Shown: positions 36,761-46,018 of the stretch, piece after piece | Layout: each line of letters opens with the position of its first letter | How positions within the stretch are numbered: position 1 is the first letter of the stretch | Source: Actinomycetota bacterium | GTDB taxonomy: Bacteria; Actinomycetota; Actinomycetes; Mycobacteriales; Micromonosporaceae | NCBI GenBank assembly: GCA_005885555.1 | Contig: VAWN01000041.1 | Location: 5,633-69,632 of the forward strand | Direction: 5' to 3' | DNA length: 64,000 nt | Program-made: the position numbers and the translations under genes | The notes under the pieces: generated by a model | The model's input: the letters and a program-made list of their open reading frames with translations, nothing else | What the model was told of the DNA's origin: nothing | Database searches by the model: none

Positions 36761-37720
36761 TTACACGCTGGGCTGTGACCCGGGCACCAGCGGGGTACGG
36801 GTACCGGTGGCGAGGTTGATCCGGAAGATCCAGGACGCGCCGCGATACCGGCCGGTGAGCAGGGCGGTGCCGGTACCGGCGTAGACCAGCTCGCGGTCCA
36901 GCGGTGCGCCCACGGTACGGGCGCCGGCACCGGAGGGGTCGGCCTCGACGACGTGCACCGTCCCGCCGTCCTGGTCGGCGGTCCAGCTCAGCCGCTGCCC
37001 GTCCGGCCGCCAGGCGGGTACCACGGCGAAGCCGGAGAGCACCTGACCGCCGCCGCCGTACACGGCGACCGCCTGCTCCGCCCCGGTCGCGACGACGCCG
37101 ACGGACAGGCAGTCGTCGACGACCGCCAGGCACTGCCCGCCGCGGAACGCGATCCGGGTACCGTCCGGCGACCAGGCCACCGAGCCGTCGGCGCGCAGCC
37201 GGGCGGCGAGGTCGCCAGACCGGTCGGGCCGGGCGGCGAGGTCGCCGGACCGGGCGGGCCGGGCGGCGCCGGGCTTCGGCGCTCCGGTGCCCCGGCAGGA
37301 CGCGGGGAACAGCGGCTGAGCGGTACCGCCGGTCGTGGGTACCTCGAAGACGCCGGAAAGGCCCGTACAGCCGGGCGCCTCGAAGGCGAGCCACCGGCCG
37401 TCCGGGGACCAGGCGGCGCCGCTGGTCGGGTAGCCGGTGAGCGCGGTCCGGCCGGTACCGTCGGAGTTGATCACCCAGAGCCGCCCGGAGTGCCCGTAGG
37501 CGATCCGCCGGCCGTCCGGCGACCAGCGCGGCCGGGCGTCGTCGGCGTCCTGGGTCAGCCGGGTCGAGACGGTACCGGACAGCAGGTAGATGGAGCCGGC
37601 CCGGACGTAGGCGATCGGGTGCGGTGCCGCGGCCTGCGCCGGGGTACCGATCATGAGCGCAGCAGTGCCCACCGCGGCCGTGCCCGCCGCGAGCGCCATC
37701 CCGATGTACTTACCAACCAT
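36761..37720 (-). CDS. Secreted PD40/WD40-like beta-propeller protein
   Basis: The 319-residue protein begins with a signal peptide (GKYIGMALAAGTAAVGTAAL, cleavage near AQAAA). It contains several PD40 blades: DDARPRWSPDGRRIAYGHSG, GAAWSPDGRWLAF, VAWSPDGTRIAFRGG and VPAWRPDGQRLSWTAD. TolB-type propellers bind proteins or ligands; this one has no enzymatic domain. A direct repeat of about 29 bp at about 37197-37254 duplicates SGDLAARPDR inside one loop. It lies 51 bp upstream of ettA and may share its transcript. Confidence 0.8.
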   Translation of the reverse strand: MVGKYIGMALAAGTAAVGTAALMIGTPAQAAAPHPIAYVRAGSIYLLSGTVSTRLTQDADDARPRWSPDGRRIAYGHSGRLWVINSDGTGRTALTGYPTSGAAWSPDGRWLAFEAPGCTGLSGVFEVPTTGGTAQPLFPASCRGTGAPKPGAARPARSGDLAARPDRSGDLAARLRADGSVAWSPDGTRIAFRGGQCLAVVDDCLSVGVVATGAEQAVAVYGGGGQVLSGFAVVPAWRPDGQRLSWTADQDGGTVHVVEADPSGAGARTVGAPLDRELVYAGTGTALLTGRYRGASWIFRINLATGTRTPLVPGSQPSV

Positions 37721-37776
37721 GACCCCGACATCGTCGCAACCGGTTGGCACCTGAGTGCTTTCCGAAACGCACCCGG

Positions 37777-38361
37777 TTACTGCGCGTACTCGGTCTGGTC
37801 CGGCTTCGGGGTCTGGTAGTTGCGGAACTTGATCACCAGCTGCGTCGCCGTCACGTGGTACTCGGTGACCCGCCCGCTCTGGTCGGTGTTGGTGGCGACG
37901 TACCCGTTGCCGCCCTCCCGCGCGACATCGGTGAGGAACAGCGCGTTGGTGCCCTCGACCAGGTCCTCTCCGGGCTGGCCGCGGTGACCCTGGTAGTACA
38001 GGGTGCCGTTGCCGTCCTTGCAGACCCACACCTCGGACTGCGCGGTGCGCAGGTACAGCACCTGGGTCAGCGGGCCGGCGTTGGCCTGCGCGACGCTGTG
38101 CTCCGGGCACTGCTTCTTGCCGTTCTGGCCGCCGCCGGTGCCGGCGCCGTTGCCGCCACCGGTGCCGTTGCCCTGGCCGGTGCCGCTGTCCTGGCCGGTC
38201 CGGCCACCCTGGTCGCTCTGCGTCGCGGCGGTGTTGTGCTGGTGTTTGGCGAGGGTACCGAGGCTGAACCCGACCCCACCGCCGAGTACCGCCAGGAAGA
38301 TCACGGCGAGCAGCAGCGGGCCGGCGGTCGGACCGCCCCGCCGGATGGAACCGTCAGCCAT
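37777..38361 (-). CDS. Single-pass membrane protein with Gly/Asn-rich linker
   Basis: The 194-residue protein starts at ATG 38361. One membrane helix (GPLLLAVIFLAVLGGGVGFS, about residues 15-35) leads into a low-complexity linker of about 45 residues (GQDSGTGQGNGTGGGNGAGT). The external domain has two Cys (QCPEHSV and VWVCKDGNGTLYYQGHRG) that could pair. No known family is recognised. It is transcribed away from otsA, whose start lies 97 bp from this ATG. Confidence 0.65.
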   Translation of the reverse strand: MADGSIRRGGPTAGPLLLAVIFLAVLGGGVGFSLGTLAKHQHNTAATQSDQGGRTGQDSGTGQGNGTGGGNGAGTGGGQNGKKQCPEHSVAQANAGPLTQVLYLRTAQSEVWVCKDGNGTLYYQGHRGQPGEDLVEGTNALFLTDVAREGGNGYVATNTDQSGRVTEYHVTATQLVIKFRNYQTPKPDQTEYAQ

Positions 38362-38458
38362 GGCTCGCAGGATGTCACCGCCGCGCAAGTGCTGGCGAGC
38401 CGGTCGCCGGAAACCGGCGCAAAGTCAGCCGTTCAGGCGGGTCAAGTAGGCTGATGCG

Positions 38459-39880
38459 GTGGCCCGCAGTTCCTTCGTCGTGGTCGCGAACCGGCTGCCC
38501 GTCGACGAGGTGACCATCGGTGAGCGGCGCACCTGGCGACGCAGTCCGGGCGGTCTGGTGACCGCGCTGCACCCGGTACTCGCCGCGCAGCACGGCACCT
38601 GGGTCGGCTGGTCCGGTAGCCCGGCGGAACCCGGCCAGCCGGCGCCCGAGCCGTTCGAGCTGGACGGGATGGCGCTGCACCCGGTCGCGCTGACCGCGCA
38701 CGACGTGGAGCGGTACTACGAGGGCTTCTCCAACTCCAGCCTGTGGCCGCTGTACCACGACGCGATCGAGACGCCGGTCTACAAGCGCAGCTGGTGGGAG
38801 TCGTACCGGCGGGTCAACCAGCGGTTCGCCGAGGCGGCCGCCGAGGAGGCCGGCGAGGAGGCCACCGTCTGGGTGCAGGACTACCAGCTGCAACTGGTGC
38901 CGGCGATGCTCCGCGCGATCCGCCCGGACCTGCGCATCGGCTTCTTCCTGCACATCCCGTTCCCGCCGGTCGAATTGTTCATGCAGCTGCCGCGCCGGGC
39001 GGAGATCCTGCGCGGGCTGCTCGGCGCCGACCTGGTCGGCTTCCAGCGCCCGCTGGCCGCGCAGAACTTCCTCCGGCTGACCCGGCACCTGCTGGGCCTG
39101 CGGCCGCGCGGCGCCGGAGTGGACCAGGACGGCCGGATCGTGCACGCCGCCGCGTTCCCGATCTCGATCGACGTCGCCGAGATCGAGGCGCTCGCGTCCA
39201 GCCCGCTGGTCCGCGCCCGGGCCGAACAGATCCGGGCCGAACTCGGCGACCCCAAGACGGTGATCCTCGGCGTCGACCGGCTGGATTACACCAAGGGCAT
39301 CGAGCAGCGGCTCAAGGCGTTCCGGGAGCTGCTGTCGGAAGACCGACTGACGGTACCCGAGGTGGTCATGGTGCAGGTGGCCACGCCGAGCCGGGAACGC
39401 GTCGAGCACTACCAGTCACTGCGTGTGAAGGTGGAACGCGAGGTTGGCCGGATCAACGGCGATCACGGGCGTGTCGGTGTGCCCGCCGTGCACTATCTTC
39501 ATCAGTCGTACAGTCGCAGTGAGCTTGTCGCGCTCTACTGCGCGGCTGACGTCATGATGGTGACTCCCCTGCGAGACGGCATGAATCTGGTGGCCAAGGA
39601 GTACGTGGCGGCCCGGGTCGACCTGGGCGGTGCCCTCGTTCTCTCGGAGTTCGCCGGTGCCGCGGGTGAGCTTAGACAGGCGTTCCTCTGCAACCCACAC
39701 GATCTGCAGGGTGTGAAGGATGCCCTGATGCGCGCGGTACAGGCGGACCAGACCGAGGTCTCCCGGCGGATGCGGGCGATGCGCCGACATCTGCGCGCGC
39801 ACGACGTCCGGCACTGGGCGTCCTCGTTCCTTTCCGCGCTTGGCGTACCTTCGGCTGCTCTGCCCGCTTCGGAGGAATAG
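38459..39880 (+). CDS. otsA: Trehalose-6-phosphate synthase
   Basis: The 473-residue GT20 enzyme starts at GTG 38459. It shows the N-terminal sugar-binding segment [35 protein letters not shown], the glucose-6-phosphate loop [33 protein letters not shown] and the C-terminal [20 protein letters not shown]. It joins UDP- or ADP-glucose with glucose-6-phosphate. The phosphatase gene starts at the very next base, so the two form one operon. All catalytic motifs are intact. Confidence 0.95.
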   Translation: MARSSFVVVANRLPVDEVTIGERRTWRRSPGGLVTALHPVLAAQHGTWVGWSGSPAEPGQPAPEPFELDGMALHPVALTAHDVERYYEGFSNSSLWPLYHDAIETPVYKRSWWESYRRVNQRFAEAAAEEAGEEATVWVQDYQLQLVPAMLRAIRPDLRIGFFLHIPFPPVELFMQLPRRAEILRGLLGADLVGFQRPLAAQNFLRLTRHLLGLRPRGAGVDQDGRIVHAAAFPISIDVAEIEALASSPLVRARAEQIRAELGDPKTVILGVDRLDYTKGIEQRLKAFRELLSEDRLTVPEVVMVQVATPSRERVEHYQSLRVKVEREVGRINGDHGRVGVPAVHYLHQSYSRSELVALYCAADVMMVTPLRDGMNLVAKEYVAARVDLGGALVLSEFAGAAGELRQAFLCNPHDLQGVKDALMRAVQADQTEVSRRMRAMRRHLRAHDVRHWASSFLSALGVPSAALPASEE

Positions 39881-42420
39881 GTGTTTCACGCAATCGACCC
39901 CGCCCTGCGGTCCGCGGTGGGGCTGATCGCCCGGGTCCCGCAACTGCTGATCGCCTGCGACTACGACGGCACCCTCGCGCCGATCGTGGAGGACCCGTCG
40001 GCGGCCCAGCCGCTACCCGAGGCCGTCGCCGCGGTACGGGCGCTGGCCGCGCTGCCGCAGACCACGGTGGCCGTGGTGTCCGGCCGGGCACTGCGCGACC
40101 TGGCGACGCTGTCCCGGCTGCCCAGCGAGGTACACCTGGTGGGCAGCCACGGGTCGGAGTTCGACATCGGGTTCGTCCAGCGGCTGGCTCCCGAACTGGT
40201 CGACCTGCGCACCCGGATCCAGAAGGCGATCGAGGAGATCGTCGCGAACAAGCCGGGGGTGCGGCTGGAGCCCAAGCCGGCGAGCATCGCGGTACACACC
40301 CGGACGGCGGCGCCGGCGGACGCCGACGCGGTCCGGGAGGCGATCTTCGAGGGGCCGGCGAGCTGGGCCGGGGTGCACGTCACGCAGGGCAAAGAGGTCG
40401 TCGAGCTGCTGGTCCTGCAGACCCACAAGGGTACCGCCGTCGATGCGCTACGGATGCAGCTCAGCGCCAGTGCGGTGCTGTTCGTCGGCGACGACGTGAC
40501 CGACGAGAACGCGTTCGCCCACCTGCACGGGCCGGACATCGGCATCAAGATCGGGCCGGGCGAGACGAAGGCCGGGTACCGGGTGGCCGAGCCGCTGGAT
40601 GCCGTCCGGGTGCTCGCCACCCTGCTGGAGACGCGGCGGAACTGGCTGTACGGCGAGCGGGCGGTACCCATCGAGCGGCACTCGATGCTGTCCAACCGCC
40701 GCACCATCGCGCTGCTCGCTCCGGATGCCAAGGTCACCTGGCTGTGCCATCCGAGCCCGGACTCCGCCGCGATCTTCGCCGACCTTGTCGGTGGCAGCCC
40801 GGCCGGGCACTTCTCGGTGCGGCCGGCGGTACGCGACGGGATGCCGCTCGGGCAGCGGTACCGGCCGGGCACGCTCACCGTGGAGACCCGCTGGTCCGGG
40901 CTGACCGTCACCGACTGGCTGGACAGCAGCGTGGCGCGCGGCGAGCAGGCCAATGCACCGGCGTCCACCTCGCTGGTACGGCGGCTGACCGGCACCGTCC
41001 GGGCCCGCGTCGAGTTCGCGCCCCGGCCGGAGTACGGGCAGGTGGCGATCCGGCTCCAGCCGCTGGGCGACGGGCTGCTCGTACTCGGCTCCAACGAGCC
41101 GATGGCGCTGCACGCGCCCGGCGTGGAATGGGACGTCTACAACGACGGCGGGCACGACTCGGCGCGCGCCGAGATCGACCTGGCCGCCCTGGGCGGGGAG
41201 TGCACGCTCGAACTTCGATGCGGTACCCACAACCTGGGCGCGTGGCACGAGCCGGTGGCGGCCCGCCAGGCCGGGGTCGAGCGGGAATGGCGGGACTGGG
41301 CCGCGGCCCTGAAGCTGCCCACGGTCGCCCGCGACCACGTGCTGCGCAGCGCCCTGACGCTGCGCGGCCTGTGCCACGAGCCGACCGGCTCGATCCTCGC
41401 GGCGGCGACCAGCTCGCTGCCGGAGGAGATCGGCGGCGTGCGCAACTGGGACTACCGGTACTGCTGGCTGCGCGACGCGGCGATGTCCGCCCGCGTCCTG
41501 GTCGATCTCGGCTCGCTGGCCGAGTCGGAGGCGTACCTCGGCTGGGTGGACCGGTGCGTCGAGCGCACCGGCGGGCACCCGGAGCGGCTGCACCCGCTGT
41601 ACACGGTGGACGGGTACGACCTGGGCGCCGAGGCGGTCATCGACACGCTGCCCGGGTACGCCGGGTCGCGGCCGGTGCGCATCGGCAACGCCGCCAACCG
41701 CCAGCTGCAGCTCGACGTGTTCGGGCCGATCGCCGACCTGATCGCGGGCGTGGCCGAGGTGCGCGGCTCGGTGCGCGACCAGGAGTGGCGGGTCATCGAG
41801 GCGATGGGCGCCGCCGCGACCACGGGCTGTGGGAAGCCCGGCTGCCGCCGCGGCACCACGTGTACTCCAAGGTGATGTGCTGGCTGACCGTGGACCGGGC
41901 GGTGCAGCTGGTCCGCCAGCACGGGCAGGGCGAGCGCCCGGAGTGGCTGGAGCTGCGCGACCAGATCGGCGCCAACGTGCTCGAACACGGCTGGCACGAG
42001 GAGGCGGGCGCGTACACGGTCGCCTACGGGTACCCGGAGATGGACGCGTCGTCGCTGTGGATCGGGCTGTCCGGGCTGCTGGCCGACGACGATCCGCGGT
42101 TCCTGGCGACGGTGCTGGCGATCGAGGCGGAGCTGCGCAGCGGGCCGATCGTGTACCGGTACAAGTGGGACGACGGGCTGCCCGGTGTCGAGGGCGGCTT
42201 CCACGTCTGCTCCGCGTGGATGATCGAGGCGTACCTGCGCACCGGCCGGCGCGCCGACGCCGAGGAGCTGTTCGACCAGATGCTCGACTGCGCCGGACCG
42301 ACCGGCCTGCTGCCCGAACAGTACGACCCGCAGGCCGAGCGGGGGCTGGGCAACCATCCGCAGGCGTACAGCCACCTGGGGTTGATCCGCTGCGCGCTGC
42401 TGCTGGACGGCGGCGCGTAG
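39881..42420 (+). pseudogene. otsB: Trehalose-6-phosphate phosphatase fused to GH15 trehalase, frameshifted
   Basis: The first frame (39881-41875) has the HAD phosphatase OtsB domain: LLIACDYDGTLAPIVEDPSA with nucleophile and acid Asp, and VGDDVTDENAFAHLHG. It runs on into a GH15 domain, with GGVRNWDYRYCWLRDAAMSA. It breaks near 41806-41817, where VIEAMG changes to a nonsense tail. The GH15 sequence continues one frame over from about 41818 (LWEARLPPRHHVYSKVMCWL) to 42420, including LLPEQYDP with the catalytic Glu. The whole length is one base short of a multiple of three. A single-base deletion in a GC-rich run (GGCGCCGCCGCG) fits, as does programmed -1 slippage or a sequencing error. OtsB/GH15 fusions are, as I recall, normal in related actinomycetes. 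The OtsB part should still be made. Confidence 0.9.
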
Positions 42421-42440
42421 CCGGGCCACCGGTCGCCTTC

Positions 42441-42490
42441 CGATCTTGGACGCCTGGGCCCCCTGCGGGGGGTGCAAGCGTCCAAGATCG
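42441..42490. terminator. Bidirectional hairpin between otsB and cobA
   Basis: CGATCTTGGACGC (42441-42453) and its perfect complement (42478-42490) flank a 24-base loop, which itself has a C/G run able to pair. It lies 21 bp after the plus-strand trehalose operon stop and just downstream of the minus-strand cobA. It should therefore stop transcripts from both sides. Confidence 0.8.
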
Positions 42491-42494
42491 CGGC

Positions 42495-42545
42495 CCAGTC
42501 GCGCCTCGCGGCCAGTCGCGCCTCGCGGCCAGTCGCGCCTCGCGG
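42495..42545 (+). repeat. Three perfect 17-bp tandem repeats
   Basis: CCAGTCGCGCCTCGCGG occurs three times without a gap (starts 42495, 42512, 42529), with a partial degenerate copy upstream. It sits between the terminator hairpin and the cobA stop codon at 42547. It is non-coding in the trehalose operon and may be a slippage product. The copy number may vary between strains. Confidence 0.85.
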
Positions 42546-42546
42546 C

Positions 42547-43782
42547 TCAGTCGCCGGCCCGGCGGGCCTCGCGGGCCTTGAGCGCGTCGAGCGCGTCGAC
42601 GACCCCGCCGATCACGATGATCGCGGGCGGGTGGATGCGCTCGATCGCGACCAGGTCGGCGATGTCCGCAAGCGGCGCGCGGACCACCCGCTGCCCCTTC
42701 GTCGTACCGTCCTGCACCACCGCGACCGGCGTGTCCGGCGGCCGGCCGTGCTCGATCAGCACGTCGACGATCGCCGGCAGGTGGGTCAGGCCCATGAGAA
42801 CGCAGAGGGTACCCCGCAGCCCGGCCAGCTTCGGCCACTCCGCCAGCGAGCGCGGATCGTCCGGCGCGACGTGCCCGGACACCACCACGAACTCGTGCGC
42901 GACACCGCGGTGGGTGACCGGGATGCCGGCCGCCGCCGGTACCGCCGTCGCGGAGCTCACCCCGGGTACCACGGTGACGGGTACCCCGGCGGCGGTGCAG
43001 GCGAGCACCTCCTCGCCGCCGCGACCGAAGACGTACGGGTCGCCGCCCTTGAGCCGGACCACGAACCGGCCCTGCCGCGCGCGGCTGACCAGGATCCGGT
43101 TGATCTCCTCCTGCGCCTTGGCCGGTCCGTAGGGGATCTTCGAGGCGTCCACCAGTTCGACGTCGGGCCGCAGCTCGTCGAGCAGCAGTCCGGGTACCAG
43201 GCGGTCGGCCACGACGACGTCGGCGAGCGCGAGCAGCCGGCGGCCGCGCACGGTGATCAGCTCCGGATCGCCCGGCCCGGCGCCGACCAGCGCCACCCCG
43301 GCACCCGGATGCGACGGCCCCGCGTCGAGGGAACCGTCGGCGAGCCGGTCCCGGATGCCGTCCCGGACCGCCATCGCCCGGCGCGGGTCGCCGCCGCCGA
43401 GCACCGCGACCGTGACCGCGCCGTGCCGGGTCACCGCCGGGGTCCAGGCCGTGGCCGCGGCACGGTCGTCGGCTCGCACGCAGAACACCTTCCGCTCGGC
43501 GGCCGCCGCGCTCACCGCGGCGGCCGCCATCCGGTCGTCCAGCGCCGCCTGTACCAGCCAGGCACCGTCCACATCGGACGGTTCGAAGCGGCGGGCCACC
43601 CAGGTCACCCGGCCGGCGTCGGCGAGCGCGCGCAACGCCGGGGTGAGCGACGGGGACACGATCAGCACCTCGGCGCCGGCGTCGAGCAGGGCCGGTACCC
43701 GGCGGGTGGCGACGGTACCCCCGCCGACCACGAGCACCTTCCGCCCAGCCAGCCGCAGACCGACCGGATACAGCGAACTCAC
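42547..43782 (-). CDS. cobA: Uroporphyrinogen-III methyltransferase with precorrin-2 dehydrogenase domain
   Basis: The 411-residue protein is a CysG-like fusion. The N-terminal NAD-binding precorrin-2 dehydrogenase/ferrochelatase domain carries VLVVGGGTVATRRVPALL. The C-terminal SUMT domain has VALVGAGPGDPELITVRGRR, ADRLVPGLLLDELR, LKGGDPYVFGRGGEEVLA and VVPGVSSATAVPA. It makes precorrin-2 and probably sirohydrochlorin for siroheme and B12. Start is GTG 43782; cobT lies upstream in the same direction with a 103-bp gap. Homologues in actinobacteria are named cobA or cysG. Confidence 0.92.
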   Translation of the reverse strand: MSSLYPVGLRLAGRKVLVVGGGTVATRRVPALLDAGAEVLIVSPSLTPALRALADAGRVTWVARRFEPSDVDGAWLVQAALDDRMAAAAVSAAAAERKVFCVRADDRAAATAWTPAVTRHGAVTVAVLGGGDPRRAMAVRDGIRDRLADGSLDAGPSHPGAGVALVGAGPGDPELITVRGRRLLALADVVVADRLVPGLLLDELRPDVELVDASKIPYGPAKAQEEINRILVSRARQGRFVVRLKGGDPYVFGRGGEEVLACTAAGVPVTVVPGVSSATAVPAAAGIPVTHRGVAHEFVVVSGHVAPDDPRSLAEWPKLAGLRGTLCVLMGLTHLPAIVDVLIEHGRPPDTPVAVVQDGTTKGQRVVRAPLADIADLVAIERIHPPAIIVIGGVVDALDALKAREARRAGD

Positions 43783-43885
43783 TGAGTCTCCCGGGCCGCT
43801 TCGCGAGGCGCTCCGGTGCGCCGTCTTCCCTCGTCGCTTCGCTCCTCAGTCCAGACAGCGCCGCGCCCCGCTCCGCTGAGAACCC

Positions 43886-44935
43886 TCACTTCTCCGACAC
43901 TCCGGCGGAGTCGAAGGTGGCGACCTCGTGCAGTACCCGCACCGCGCTGGCCACGATCGGCAGCGCGAGCACCGCGCCGGTACCCTCGCCCAGCCGCAGG
44001 CCGAGGTCCACCAGCGGGGTCAGGCCCAGGTGCGCGAGCGCGACGGAGGCGCCCGGCTCGGCGGAACGGTGCCCCGCGATCATCGCGCCCACGGCGTCGG
44101 GCGCGAACGCGGCGGCCGCCAGGGCACCGGACACGGCGATGACACCGTCGACGACGACCGGTACCCGACGGGCGGCCGCACCGAGGATGAACCCGGCGAT
44201 GGCGGCGTGCTCCCCGCCACCGACCGTGGCCAGTACCCCGAGCGGGTCGCCCCGGTCCGGCCGGTGCCGCTCCAGCGCCGCGGCCACCACCGAGGTCTTG
44301 TGCGCCAGCATGGCGTCGTCGATGCCGGTACCCCGCCCGGTGACCCGGTCGGCCGGGGCACCGGTGAAGGCGGCGATCAGCGCCGCGGCCGGCGTCGTGT
44401 TGGCGATGCCCATGTCCCCGGTGACCAGGATCCCGGCTCCCGCGTCGAGCAGCGCGTTCGCGGTGACGATGCCGGCCTCGACCGCCGCGGCCGCCTCGTC
44501 GCGGGTCAGCGCCGGGCCGGTGGTGATGTCGCCGGTACCGGGCCGGACCTTCGCGACCACCAGCCCGTCCGCCGGTGCCAGGGCGGCCGCGACCGCCACG
44601 TCGACCACGGTCACCGCGGCACGGGCCTCGCGGGCGAACGCGTTGACGACCGCACCGCCGGCGAGGAAGTTCGCCACCATCTGCGCGGTGACCTCTTGCG
44701 GCCACGGGGTCACCCGCTGGGCGTGCACCCCGTGGTCGCCGGCGAACACCGCCACCGCCGGCCGCTCCGGGATCGGCGGCGGGCAGGTACCGGCGAGTCC
44801 GGCGAGCCGGATCGACAGGCCCTCCAGCTCACCCAGCGAGCCGGCCGGCTTGGTCAGCCGCGCGTGCAGCTCCCGGGCCGCGGTCATCGCCGCCTCGTCG
44901 AGCGGACGGATGGCGGCGACTGTCTGGTCAATCAA
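43886..44935 (-). CDS. cobT: Nicotinate-nucleotide--dimethylbenzimidazole phosphoribosyltransferase
   Basis: The 349-residue enzyme shows the CobT core: LTKPAGSLGELEGLSIRLAG, AVAVFAGDHGVHAQRVTPWP, ITTGPALTRDEAAAAVEAGI, VTGDMGIANTTPAAALIAAF and VVVDGVIAVSGALAAAAF. The catalytic Glu is expected in the C-terminal segment LRLGEGTGAVLALPIV. It makes alpha-ribazole phosphate for the lower ligand of B12. Its start overlaps cobC by 8 bp, so the two are translated together. Confidence 0.94.
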   Translation of the reverse strand: MIDQTVAAIRPLDEAAMTAARELHARLTKPAGSLGELEGLSIRLAGLAGTCPPPIPERPAVAVFAGDHGVHAQRVTPWPQEVTAQMVANFLAGGAVVNAFAREARAAVTVVDVAVAAALAPADGLVVAKVRPGTGDITTGPALTRDEAAAAVEAGIVTANALLDAGAGILVTGDMGIANTTPAAALIAAFTGAPADRVTGRGTGIDDAMLAHKTSVVAAALERHRPDRGDPLGVLATVGGGEHAAIAGFILGAAARRVPVVVDGVIAVSGALAAAAFAPDAVGAMIAGHRSAEPGASVALAHLGLTPLVDLGLRLGEGTGAVLALPIVASAVRVLHEVATFDSAGVSEK

Positions 44936-45947
44936 CGATGGCCTCCCAGGCCTTCAGTAGGGAATCGCTGGTGGCAGTGTCCCGTACCGCGATCCGCAGC
45001 CAGTCGGGGCCCAGCCCCGGAAACGTGTCGCCGCGGCGCAGGGCGAAGCCGGCCGCGCGCAGCCGCTGTCGCAGCCGGGCGCCGTCGGGTACGTGGACCA
45101 GGACGAAGTTGCTGGCCGGGCGGCCGGCGACGGTCACTGCGGGCAGCGCGGCGAGGCCCGCGACGAGGTGGTCGCGGCGCGCGGTCAGCTCGCGGGCGAT
45201 CCGTTCCTCCGCCGCGACCGCGCGGTCGCTTGCGCACGCGACCGCGGCGGCCAGCGCCGGGGTGGACACCGGCCACAGCGGTTGTACCGCCGCCAGCCGC
45301 GCCACGACATCGGCCGGCCCGAGGAGGTACCCGATGCGCAGGCCGGCCAGTCCCCACGTCTTGGTGAGGCTGCGCAGCACGACCAGCCCGGGCAGGTCGC
45401 GCCGGGCGGCGAGGGAGTCCGGCTCCCCCGGTACCGTGTCGGCGAACGCCTCGTCGACGACCAGCAGCCGGCCGGCGCGGGCCAGGGCGGCCACGGTGTC
45501 CGCCGGGTGCGCGACCGACGTCGGGTTGGTCGGGTTGCCGATGACGACGAGGTCGGCTGCTTCCGGTACCACCTCGGGGTCGAGGGTGAACGGCGGCGGC
45601 AGCAGCGCGCGGTCGACCCGGTGTCCCGCGGCGGCCAGCGCCGCCTCCGGCTCGGTGAACTGCGGGTGCACGACCACCGGCCGGCGTACCCCGAGCCGCG
45701 CCTGGGCCAGCAGCGTGAACGCCTGCGCCGCACCGGCGGTGAGCAGCACCTCGTCGGCGGGCCGGCGGTGCCGCGCGGCAAGCGCCGCGCGCGCCGGGGC
45801 GGGATCCGGGTAGGCCGCGAGATCCTGCAGCGCCGCGGCGATCGGGCCGGCGAGCCAGTCGGGCAGCGGGTCGGTGCGGACGTTGACCGCGAGGTCGACC
45901 AGGCCCGGGGCGAGTTCGGCGTCGCCGTGGAACCCGAGTTCGTGCAT
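44928..45947 (-). CDS. cobC: CobC-type PLP enzyme (threonine-phosphate decarboxylase-like; Rv2231c family)
   Basis: The 339-residue fold-type I PLP protein has VDLAVNVRTDPLPDWLAGPI, VLLTAGAAQAFTLLAQARLG, VIGNPTNPTSVAHPA, VVDEAFADTVPGEPDSL and the PLP-Lys region VLRSLTKTWGLAGLRIGYLL. The gene context with cobT suggests it makes the aminopropanol phosphate arm of B12 from threonine phosphate. In mycobacteria the same family is called CobC. It is divergent from the PBP gene, with about 70 bp between. No cobalamin riboswitch fits in that gap. Confidence 0.9.
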   Translation of the reverse strand: MHELGFHGDAELAPGLVDLAVNVRTDPLPDWLAGPIAAALQDLAAYPDPAPARAALAARHRRPADEVLLTAGAAQAFTLLAQARLGVRRPVVVHPQFTEPEAALAAAGHRVDRALLPPPFTLDPEVVPEAADLVVIGNPTNPTSVAHPADTVAALARAGRLLVVDEAFADTVPGEPDSLAARRDLPGLVVLRSLTKTWGLAGLRIGYLLGPADVVARLAAVQPLWPVSTPALAAAVACASDRAVAAEERIARELTARRDHLVAGLAALPAVTVAGRPASNFVLVHVPDGARLRQRLRAAGFALRRGDTFPGLGPDWLRIAVRDTATSDSLLKAWEAIVD

Positions 45948-46018
45948 GCCCGCGATGATGCCATCTGAATTCCCCGGCTTCGCCGCTACATCGTCCTGAT
46001 TTGTCCTACCTTGGGAGT

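Noticed and set aside
40448-42838. A 796-codon antisense frame across otsB
   Set aside because: It is Arg/Pro/Ala-rich shadow sequence with no domain; otsB and GH15 motifs are on the plus strand.
45948-46018. Possible cobalamin riboswitch upstream of cobC
   Set aside because: The gap is only about 70 bp, too short for the aptamer, and it contains no B12-box-like sequence.
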